DNA of 64,000 nucleotides from Channallabes apus (taxonomy: Eukaryota > Chordata > Actinopteri > Siluriformes > Clariidae): NCBI GenBank assembly GCA_030522415.1, contig CM060118.1:14450651-14514650 (forward strand). The letters are read 5' to 3'. The position numbers were made by a program, and so were the translations under genes. The notes beneath the pieces are model-generated. The model was not told the DNA's origin. It ran no database searches and saw only the letters and a program-made list of their open reading frames with translations. Within the stretch, counting starts at the first letter, position 1; every line of letters begins with the position of its first letter. Below, piece after piece: positions 56,550-64,000 of this stretch.

Positions 56550-57959
56550 CAGTGGTTCTCAATCATTCCCCACTTAAGGGGGTGAGCGAATTTTCAAGCC
56601 CCACTTGTCAACAAAATAATAACGAAATCGGCCAAGTTTACTGTTTATTGATATCAATTTCTAAACCAATAAGATCAAGTAACACCAAGTTAAAAACTGA
56701 TCAAATACACGTGCAATTGTTATAAAAGGCTTATGTTGTCACTTATCTTTGCATAACTGACCCCATGTTTATTAGCTGCTCAGCAATCGTTTGTAGTTTT
56801 TTTGCACTGGCCAATTCTGTATGCAACTTTGAATGAAGCCATTTGTGCTTTGCTGTCCACTGATTCAGATTTTACCATGCGATTATCCTGCCGTCTGTAT
56901 TCTGCCAGCTTTCTTTCAAAGTCGTCTAGTAGCTTATTAACATGACTGGAGTGTGTTGTCTCTAAGCGTCTTCCTAATTTGTTGGGTCTCATGATGTCTG
57001 CTGCCAGCAGTTTAAGACACAAAACACACATGGGTCTCTCCTCTCCTCTGCCCCCACCATCACCACCATGAATCCAAGCGAAAGATCGGCTTCATCATAT
57101 TTTCTTTTCGGCTGGCTTTTTGGTTGATTAGGCTGATCGTGCTGAATCGCCTACTTTTTTGTGGTCCATGTAACAAATGTATCCATTGATGTTACTATGC
57201 CCACTACATACAGTACGCTACTGACCCAGTTTGTGACCGCGGTAAAGTTAGTTTTATATTCACATATTCGCATCTCCGGCTTCAATAGTTGCGTAAATAA
57301 ACCCGCAAATAAGATGCATACATTTCCTCTTTGCATTGTCTTTAAGATACACCCACCTTTTTTCTCGATTAAGCACCTAAATTATATGTTTGAAAGCTTA
57401 AACATCATTATTCTCTACAGCGCAACAATGATTTAGGGATCATCGCAAAATGCCGCACACCACAAAAAGCGTAGACCGATATTGATCTTCCCTTTTGTTC
57501 AGCGCCTGAAGGATCAAAAAGCAACTTTGTTGCCACACTGGAAACTAGAAATGCCAGACTAGTACTGCCTGATAAAATATAAATAACAAAAATACAGAAT
57601 CAGCATAAACATTGGAATGAATGATAACTACATATATAATACCGAAAGTTTCCTTATATATTGTTCCTCTGCAATGAACATGCCGACGTTAAACGACGTT
57701 ATTATTGTTACACTATGGTTCCACTTTTTCTCCCGGCCCCCAAATTATGTTATTTTAATTTACTTGTATTAATGATCCATTTATTTGTGTGTGATTGTTT
57801 AATTTTGAGTGTACGCTCTTCATTGTCAATAAAGAAAAGCATTAATTAGAATAGGTACTTTCCTATTATTTTCCACTAATTTCCTCCCGTTCATTGCGCC
57901 CCACCTGTCATGTCTGTATTCCCCAGTAGTGGGGCCGCCCCACACTTTGAGAACCACGG
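56550..57959 (-). mobile_element. hAT element (ZBED5-like family), 1410 bp, inverted copy
   Basis: Left CAGTGGTTCTCAATC and right inverted CCGTGGTTCTCAAAGTG, with perfect 8-bp duplications CATTAACT at 56542-56549 and 57960-57967. It is the opposite-strand relative of 33436-34920, without the foreign middle of that copy. It retains its own promoter-side sequence and the transposase start region near 57170 and below. Confidence 0.92.
56780..57115 (-). pseudogene. ZBED5-like hAT transposase N-terminal fragment
   Basis: Upstream, PKRKYDEADLSLGF is readable. After a small frameshift comes MCVLCLKLLAADIMRPNKLG, then RRLETTHSSHVNKLLDDFER and KLAEYRRQ. The CX2C pair is present, but the first His of HX4H is Arg (RLETTH versus HLETTH in the 34.4-kb copy), so the zinc finger is probably broken. 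It ends after YRIGQCKK at the same junction as the other copy. Confidence 0.85.
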
Positions 57960-58057
57960 CATTAACTACACCTACTTAAAACTAGACCGGTTCCTAGGGC
58001 AAAAAAATAAATAAATAAAAGTCACTAGGTCACTTTTGCTTGCTAAAGCATACAGTA

Positions 58058-58558
58058 CAGGCCAAAAGTTTGGACACACCTTCACTCGATGTGTTTTTAT
58101 TTTCATGACCATTTACATTGGTATATTCTCACTATAGGTATCAAAACTATGAATGAACAAATGTGGAGTTATGTACTTAACAAAAAAAGGTGCAATAACT
58201 GTAAACATGTTTTATATTCTAGTTTCTTCAAAATAGCCACGCATTGCTCTGATTACTGCTTTACACACTCTTGGAATTCTCTCGATGAGCTTCAAGAGAT
58301 AGTCACCTGAAATGGTTTCCAACAGTGTTGAAGTTCCCAGAGGTGTTTAGCACTTGTTGGCCCCTTTCCTTCACTGTGCCGTCAAGCTCACCCCAAACCA
58401 TCTCGATTGGGTTCAGGTCCGGTGACTGTGGAGACCTTTTTTGTCATAACTCCACATGTGTTCATTCATAGTTTTGATGCCTTCAGTGAGAATCTACCAA
58501 TGTAAATGTAAAACACATTGACAGAAAGATGAGAAGGTGTGTCCAAACTTTTGGCCTG
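58058..58558 (-). mobile_element. Tc1-like deletion derivative, 501 bp
   Basis: TA then CAGGCCAAAAGTTTGGACAC at the left; the inverse GTGTCCAAACTTTTGGCCTG then TA at the right. A second inverted pair (AACTATGAATGAACAAATGTGG with CCACATGTGTTCATTCATAG) lies further in, so the ends are long and could fold into a hairpin. Only a piece of the gene remains. Confidence 0.9.
58185..58432 (-). pseudogene. Tc1-like transposase C-terminal fragment
   Basis: The minus strand reads SPDLNPIEMVWGELDGTVKE, containing the catalytic Glu in NPIE, then RGQQVLNTSGNFNTVG and, after a stop, LSLEAHRENSKSV. This is the last third of a Tc1-type transposase with substitutions and at least one stop. Confidence 0.8.
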
Positions 58559-58560
58559 TA

Positions 58561-59874
58561 CTGTATATCCAGTCTGTCACAACACTGAACTGTCCAGTAC
58601 AGAGCAGGCTGGAGCTTTTGTCCGACCTTCAGAGTATGAGGTCCAGGGTAAAGAATTAGCTCATGAACAAGGCTTAGTCAGGGAGCCCTGAGGAGTTGAA
58701 AGAAAAAGAATGTACTTTCCAAGCAGCCTGCTGTTTCATCATAAAATATTCTCCCCCCCCCCCCAGCCCCACCCCCTACTCCGTTTGATCTCTCGTTTAT
58801 TGCTAATTGAATGAAAACCCCAGTTCTTTCCTCTGGAGTCAAAAGAGTTCCACATATCCCGGCCCACTCAGTCTAAGCTGGCGCTCTCCTCCACAGCACA
58901 GTCATTAGCATGTCGTATAAGACGCAGCTTTGAGATTGGACACATGCAGCATGTGATGTCAAGCTGCCTCATCGGACTCCTCTCAAATGACACCGCTGCC
59001 TTCAAAATGTGGTGTTTTCCGCCAGAAATAGCAGATTTAGCTCAGGAGAGCTATGAATCAGAAGGAGACTGTCGACTACATTTAACTTTTGGGTAGCGTC
59101 GTTTCTAACTCGATTTTAATATGACTTTCTGATTTGTCTCAAGCTGCAATATTTCTTAAAACATTTAGAATATACAGATACGTGTTTAATAAATGTGTAA
59201 CTTTGATTCTTATGTAGTCGATTGTTTAAATGTCATGTCTCATATACCAAACGATAATTTTCTGCTCTACCCTCAAAACACAAAAGTAAAAAGTAACACT
59301 ATACCAAAAGGCGAGTATTTGCAGAAGATTGAAGCAGTTTACGTTTTCCGCTAAAGCTGTGGTTCATTTTCAAAGGATTCATTATTTCTAAACCAGTGAC
59401 CAGTTGAAAGTTTGCCCTAATACATGTTTTTAATTTCAGCTAAAACTGTAATAAGTCAAAATCAACCAAAAAAAAAAACAACTGATTCGACTGCGCAATT
59501 GGTTTACTTGCAAAGCTGTACCGACCCTTTCAAACTACAGTTCGTATGAATCCAGAAGCAAACAAAACTTGTTTACACATTAAATCCAACACCTTTTATT
59601 TACTTTAAGTATTCGGAAACTGATATTTGTTGGCCCTAAGGAACCTGGCATGATGAGCTATGAATAAATTTAAATACATAATCTGACAAAGGCTTTAAAT
59701 GGGAGTTAAAATTAGTTCTTTCATGAGCCTAGGTAGTGTAAAAATAAATAAATAAACAGCTAAGTAATAAAAACAGGAGTTTTAAATGGTCTTATTTCTA
59801 GTCTTATATTTTTGCTTTTAAATTATCACTCAAATCCAAACTACATTATGCTCAATCCTATATAACCATCAAAA
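58561..59874. other. No gene recognised
   Basis: A 12-nt C run is at 58753-58764. Otherwise ordinary non-coding sequence without recognisable repeats. Confidence 0.45.
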
Positions 59875-60208
59875 TTAAAGGGGACCTACGGTGCTACATG
59901 GACTTTTTCAAGCTGTTTGGACTGCATTGTGTGTTAGGAGAGTGTGTACACAACCACTCTACAATGATAAAGAGCCACCCAGTGATTTTCTTTTAATTTA
60001 ATAATATAAGATGCCCCTTCTGAAATCAGGCCGTTTCAAAAGCCTGTCGGTGTGAAGTCACACCGACAGAGGCCGCTCCTACTATAGTTGATTGACACGG
60101 TGTTTTAGCAAAGACCCGCCCCGAGTGAAAAAAGAGCCGTCAGCCATTGTTTTTCTACACTGGAGCAAAATGGCGCCTACATGAGTGTGGTGTGCTGTTT
60201 GTTGCTGT

Positions 60209-60280
60209 AGTGCGGTGGTCTAGTGGTTAGGATTCGGCGCTTTCACATGGGAGACCCGGGTTCAATTCCTGCTTAAGGCA
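60209..60280 (+). pseudogene. tRNA-Glu(TTC)-like pseudogene
   Basis: 72 nt with a good A box (TGGTCTAGTGG, 60216-60226), D arm GTCT...GGAT, anticodon loop CTTTCAC (anticodon TTC) and B box GGTTCAATTCC (60259-60269). The acceptor stem (AGTGCGG against TTAAGGC) does not pair and the anticodon stem (CGGCG against ATGGG) is broken. It is therefore a pseudogene or SINE head, not a working tRNA. Confidence 0.6.
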
Positions 60281-60662
60281 CATGCTTTTTTTTGCACTAC
60301 ATATTTATAAAGTTTTTCTAAAGTTCGTTTAGTAACGAGGCGAGTGCGCTATGCTTCGGTAAGCTTTTCTGACATAAGGAGAGACTCAGTCAAACACACA
60401 CACAATGTTTCGCGTGTATGATGTCCTATTCCCGGCATCTATGACTCAGTCACACACACACACACGTTGTCTGTCAGAAAGGTCTCTGTTTATTAACAGC
60501 AAAAGATCGGTATAAATATGTTTGACTAAACGCCTGTGCTATAGACATATGTTACTACAAATTAACCATTGTAAATGTCCTGGTGAGATCCCGAAAAAAC
60601 AATGCTTCGCGTGTATAAGGTCGCGGGTTGAATAGCCGGCATTTCCAAGCGGCAGCCATTAA

Positions 60663-60734
60663 TCCTTCGTGGTCTAGTGGTTAGGATACGGCGCTCTCAG
60701 CGCAGCAACTCGAGTTCGATTCCCGGTCTGGGAA
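60663..60734 (+). tRNA. tRNA-Glu(CTC)-like sequence, probably pseudogene
   Basis: 72 nt, the normal length. A box TGGTCTAGTGG (60670-60680), D stem GTCT/GGAT intact, anticodon loop CTCTCAG with CTC, anticodon stem CGGCG/CGCAG with one mismatch, T loop TTCGATT with TCGAG/CCCGG stem (4 of 5 pairs counting one wobble), acceptor TCCTTCG/TCTGGGA with only the outer four pairs sound. A run of T (TTTT) follows within about 12 nt. It is better preserved than the copy 454 bp upstream, but the mispaired acceptor makes function doubtful. Confidence 0.45.
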
Positions 60735-60771
60735 GTCAAAAAAGTTTTACAACCAGATTCACATATAAAAT

Positions 60772-60777
<6 letters not shown>

Positions 60778-60815
<38 letters not shown>
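60778..60815. repeat. (AT)n microsatellite
   Basis: About 19 AT units followed by an AAT-rich stretch, inside the TTAA-flanked element. Confidence 0.95.
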
Positions 60816-60818
<3 letters not shown>

Positions 60819-60994
60819 AAAAATAATTATAATAATAATAATTATTATATATATATCCCCTATATTTTGTAAGATTTTTATTATGCCCTCATTTGTACAT
60901 TGTATATTTGTACAACTATTTTACTAGTTAAATTCATTTTCTTTAGTATTTCTTTTTATTGATATTTATTCCTTACGTATAAGCTTTTATTTTC

Positions 60995-61085
60995 TTTTTA
61001 AGGTCACTGGCTGTCGTATAAGCATTTCACTGCATATCATACTGTGTATGACTGTGTATGTGACAAAATTTTAATTTGAATCAAA
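60995..61085 (+). repeat. LINE-type 3' tail
   Basis: TAAGCATTTCACTGCATATC, ACTGTGTATGACTGTGTATG and GTGACAAAATTTTAATTTGA match the 3' end of a teleost LINE family (recalled), lodged within the TTAA-flanked element. Confidence 0.5.
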
Positions 61086-61763
61086 GGAGAGGAAGATAGG
61101 TGGAAGGAGACAGAGGGGGAGAGAGAGAGAGAAAGAGAGAGTATGGGAAGGTGAGCGTGAATGAACAGATGCAAGAGGAGACAGGAAGATAGCAGCAGGG
61201 AAGATTTAACACGTTAATATCAGATCTATGAGGAAGAGAGCAAGAGAGTAGAAATAACTCCTTTATATATAAAATAATTGTAACATCATGTAAAATAATT
61301 TAACTGTTTTTTAAATATTTTTAACTGTTGTCAAAGCTATACCCCACTTGCATTGTGAAGACACGCCCCACAGAACTGGGGGCGGGTTCAGTAGAGGTCA
61401 TTAACATTTAAAGGAGCATGTACTGAAACAGGTTGCTGAGAACAGAGCTACTTTTTACCAGGTAAAAGTAATGTTTTTTTTACACAACAATTGAGAATTT
61501 TTAATTAAAGTAGATTACAAACTTTTCATTAGGACCCTAAAGAATCATATTAACCTATGCAAAATTGAGACTGTATGTCTCCTTTAAGATTTTTTGCACA
61601 TAGATACAGATTTTCCTTAAGAGAATACCACAAGGACAAAGTATTTCTACATCTGAGCTGCTCCTAGTGAACGACTGCACACTGTTGTATCCCATTATAT
61701 ACTGTTACAATATCTTGAATCTTACAATATAGTTTCAATCGTTTTTTTTTGTGCAATAGCAAC

Positions 61764-61928
61764 TATGGCTGCACGATATATCGAAAAAATATCGTTATCG
61801 CGATAATGGTATACGCGATAACCATATCGCAAAGAGTTGCGATAAATAACTTATGTGCCAAGCATTTGTGTGTCCAAATTTGACCAATCAGATGGGCCCT
61901 TACTATGTTTATATCCGCTTATATCTTA
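61764..61928 (-). mobile_element. hAT-like MITE family, copy E, broken by Tc1
   Basis: TATGGCTGCACGATATATCG, then GCGATAACCATATCGCAAAG and CAATCAGATGGGCCCTTACT, is the inverse of the right part of copies A, C and D. It stops at TATCTTA where the Tc1 begins, showing that the Tc1 inserted into the MITE's TA-rich middle. The remainder is not seen before the window ends. Confidence 0.8.
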
Positions 61929-63549
61929 CAGTGGTGTGAAAAACTATTTGCCCCCCTCCTGATTTCTTATTCTTTTGCATGTTTGTCACACAAAATTTTT
62001 CTGATCATCAAACACATTTAACTATTAGTCAAAGATAACACAAGTAAACACAAAATGCAGTTTTTAAATGAGGGGTTTTATTATTTAGGGAGAAAGAAAA
62101 TCCAAACCTACATGGCCCTGTGTGAAAAAGTAATTGCCCCCTGAACCTAATAACTGGTTGGGCCACCCTTAGCAGCAATAACTGCAATCAATTGTTTGCG
62201 ATAACTTGCAACGAGTCTTTTACAGCGCTCTGGAGGAATTTTGGCCCACTCATCTTTGTAGAATTGTTGTAATTCAGCTTTATTTGAGGGTTTTCTAGCA
62301 TGAACCGCCTTTTTAAGGTCATGCCACAACATCTCAATAGGATTCAGGTCAGGACTTTGACTAGGCCACTCCAAAGTCTTCATTTTGTTTTTCTTCAGCC
62401 ATTCAGAGGTGGATTTGCTGGTGTGTTTTGGGTCATTGTCCTGCTGCAGCACCCAAGATCGCTTCAGCTTGAGTTGACGAACAGATGGCCGGACATTCTC
62501 CTTCAGGATTTTTTGGTAGACAGTAGAATTCATGGTTCCATCTATCACAGCAAGCCTTCCAGGTCCTGAAGCAGCAAAACAACCCCAGACCATCACACTA
62601 CCACCACCATATTTTACTGTTGGTATGATGTTCTTTTTCTGAAATGCTGTGTTACTTTTACACCAGATGTAACGGGACACGCACCTTCCAAAAAGTTCAA
62701 CTTTTGTCTCGTCGGTCCACAAGGTATTTCCCCAAAAGTCTTGGCAATCATTGAGATGTTTTTTAGCAAAATTGAGATGAGCCTTAATGTTCTTTTTGCT
62801 TAAAAGTGGTTTGCGCCTTGGAAATCTGCCATGCAGGCTGTTTTTGCCCAGTCTCTTTCTTATGTTGGAGTCGTGAACACTGACCTTAATTGAGGCAAGT
62901 GAGGCCTGCAGTTCTTTAGATGTTGTCCTGGGGTCTTTTGTGGCCTCTCGGATGAGTTGTCTCTGCGCTCTTGGGGTAATTTTGGTCGGCCGGCCACTCC
63001 TGGGAAGGTTCACCACTGTTCCATGTTTTTGCCATTTGTGGATAATGGCTCTCACTGTGGTTCGCTGGAGTCCCAAAGCTTTAGAAATGGCTTTATAACC
63101 TTTACCAGACTGATAGATCTCAATTACTTTTGTTCTAATTTGTTCCTGAATTTCTTTGGATCTTGGCATGATGTCTAGCTTTTGAGGTGCTTTTGGTCTA
63201 CTTCTCTGTGTCAGGTAGCTCCTATTTAAGTGATTTCTTGATTGAAACAGGTGTGGCAGTAATCAGGCCTGGGGGTGACTACAGAAACTGAACTCAGGTG
63301 CGATAAACCACAGTTAAGTTATTTTTTAACAAGGGGGGCAATCACTTTTTCACACAGGGCCATGTAGATTTGGAGGTTTTTTTTCTCCCTTAATAACATA
63401 AACCTTCATTTAAAAACTGCATTTTGTGTTCAATTATGTTATCTTTGACTAATAGTTAACGGTTTTTGATGAGCAGAAACATTTAAGTGTGACAAACATG
63501 CAAAAGAATAAGAAATCAGGAAGGGGGCAAATAGTTTTTCACACCACTG
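61929..63549 (-). mobile_element. Complete Tc1-like transposon, 1621 bp
   Basis: TA duplications at 61927-61928 and 63550-63551 bracket termini CAGTGGTGTGAAAAACTATT and its inverse. The ends are about 210 bp long and of IR/DR type: an outer repeat at each tip and an inner one (GTGTGAAAAAGTAATTGCCC at 62120-62139; its inverse at about 63334-63356), as in Sleeping Beauty-like elements. The only gene is an intact 340-codon transposase. All parts needed for autonomous movement appear to be present by inspection. Confidence 0.93.
62147..63169 (-). CDS. Tc1-like transposase, intact, 340 aa
   Basis: DDE transposase that would bind the element's end repeats in the nucleus, cut it out and insert it at TA. 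The N-terminal paired-like domain has two helix-turn-helix units (about residues 11-50, KVIEIYQSGKGYKAISKALG; 64-115, TPRAQRQLIREATKDPRTTS) joined by a GRPTK AT-hook-like linker at 59-63. The catalytic domain has WTDETKV (D153), LQQDNDPKHT (D244) and SPDLNPIEM (E279), with the DD34E spacing and the glycine-rich YGGGSVMVWGCF box (187-198). The length of 340 and the triad positions coincide with those of Sleeping Beauty, as known for that family. The ATG at 63167-63169 is the only sensible start, and the stop lies 5 bp from the inner direct repeat. No intron, stop or frameshift is seen. Activity cannot be judged from sequence alone. Confidence 0.95.
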   Translation of the reverse strand: MPRSKEIQEQIRTKVIEIYQSGKGYKAISKALGLQRTTVRAIIHKWQKHGTVVNLPRSGRPTKITPRAQRQLIREATKDPRTTSKELQASLASIKVSVHDSNIRKRLGKNSLHGRFPRRKPLLSKKNIKAHLNFAKKHLNDCQDFWGNTLWTDETKVELFGRCVSRYIWCKSNTAFQKKNIIPTVKYGGGSVMVWGCFAASGPGRLAVIDGTMNSTVYQKILKENVRPSVRQLKLKRSWVLQQDNDPKHTSKSTSEWLKKNKMKTLEWPSQSPDLNPIEMLWHDLKKAVHARKPSNKAELQQFYKDEWAKIPPERCKRLVASYRKQLIAVIAAKGGPTSY

Positions 63550-63555
63550 TATATA

Positions 63556-64000
63556 CAGGTCCTTCTCAAAAAATTTGCATATTGTGATAAAGTTCATTAT
63601 TTTCTGTAATGTACTGATAAACATTAGACTTTCATATATTTTAGATTCATTACACACAACTGAAGTAGTTCAAGCCTTTTATTGTTTTAATATTGATGAT
63701 TGTGGCATACAGCTCATGAAAACCCAAAATCCCTATCTCAAAAAATTAGCATATCATGAAAAGGTTCTCTAAACGAGCTATTAACCTAATCATCGGAATC
63801 AACTAATTAACTCTAAACACCTGCAAAAGATTCTTGAGGCTTTTAAAACTCCCAGCCTGGTTCATTACTCAAAACCGCAATCATGGGTAAGACTGCCGAC
63901 CTGACTGCTGTCCAGAGGGCCATCGTTGACACCCTCAAGCAAGTGGGTAAGACAAAGAAATTTCTGAACGAACAGGCTGTTCCCAGAGTGCTGTATCAAG
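63556..64000 (+). mobile_element. Tc1-like element, 5' part, cut by window end
   Basis: TA at 63554-63555 then CAGGTCCTTCTCAAAAAATT, the terminal repeat of the family also present at 24357-25358. A long terminal region through GATTGTGGCATACAGCTCAT precedes the gene. It lies only six bases beyond the previous Tc1. The rest is outside the window. Confidence 0.88.
63883..64000 (+). pseudogene. Tc1-like transposase N-terminus, frameshifted, partial
   Basis: The ATG at 63883 opens MGKTADLTAVQRAIVDTLKQ, then VGKT, the expected start. Two bases are missing in the AAGACAAAGAAA stretch relative to the 24.4-kb copy, so the frame runs on as [15 protein letters not shown] while the true helix-turn-helix ([14 protein letters not shown]) is two bases out of phase from 63957. 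It is therefore probably dead even before its unseen remainder. Confidence 0.8.

Larger units (their letters stand above)
59879..61583. mobile_element. TTAA-flanked DNA transposon (Kolobok/piggyBac-type), 1705 bp
   Basis: TTAA then AGGGGACCTACGG at the left; the right end, inverted, reads AGGAGACATACAG with TTAA at 61584-61587. Ten of 13 terminal bases agree. TTAA duplications occur in Kolobok and piggyBac elements; the AGGGGACC start is a common fish MITE type. The interior has an inverted GTCGGTGTGAAGTCACACCGAC palindrome (60046-60067), two tRNA-like sequences and a LINE-type tail, but no transposase. Confidence 0.6.

Noticed and set aside
62300..62569. 89-codon plus frame, also seen identically at 36535-36804
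   Set aside because: Its conservation between two copies only reflects the antisense transposase gene.

Overview
This window looks like non-coding DNA from a ray-finned fish (teleost) nuclear genome. It is AT-rich and full of microsatellites. The recognisable protein-coding matter all belongs to teleost-type mobile elements: Tc1-like transposases, hAT transposases with BED zinc fingers, a 5'-truncated RTE-like LINE, PIF/Harbinger and pogo/Tigger-like MITEs, a TTAA-flanked element and a probable solo LTR. I found no host gene exon, no rRNA and no CRISPR-like array. The window could be intergenic or lie inside long introns; the species cannot be fixed from what I can see.

Layout. 0-8.6 kb: a 31-bp minisatellite, Tc1 and hAT scraps, an old antisense Tc1 (about 2735-5062) split by a LINE with a perfect 14-bp target duplication and by a ~540-bp repeat of unknown type whose second copy is at 7.55-8.09 kb, and a hAT-like MITE (6135-6977). 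8.6-22.9 kb: mostly quiet, with LINE tails, Tc1 and hAT remnants, Tigger-like MITEs and a 347-bp hAT MITE with a perfect 8-bp duplication. 22.9-27.3 kb: Tc1 remnants, two Tigger-like MITEs, a catalytically dead Tc1 and a PIF/Harbinger MITE nested in one Tigger-like element. 28.7-31.2 kb: a LINE tail carrying a 17-bp minisatellite, a hAT MITE and a hAT dimerisation-domain fragment. 33.4-34.9 kb: a chimeric hAT with perfect TSDs.

35.8-40.6 kb is the structural centrepiece: a hAT-like element bounded by perfect 8-bp duplications that holds a Tc1, a second deleted Tc1, another hAT and a probable solo LTR. 40.6-55.8 kb is mostly quiet, with a second Harbinger MITE, a long hAT MITE copy and very long TA/CA/GA microsatellites. 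55.8-58.6 kb: two hAT elements and one deleted Tc1, all with clean target duplications. 59.9-61.6 kb: a TTAA-flanked element containing two tRNA-Glu-like sequences. 61.8-64.0 kb: a hAT MITE disrupted by a complete Tc1 whose 340-codon transposase is uninterrupted, followed at once by another Tc1 that runs off the window.

The genes do not form a cellular pathway. They are parasitic elements, nearly all dead. The one possible exception is the Tc1 at 61929-63549, which keeps long IR/DR-type ends, TA flanks and the D153/D244/E279 triad and could be a transposase source for related copies such as 36176-37778.
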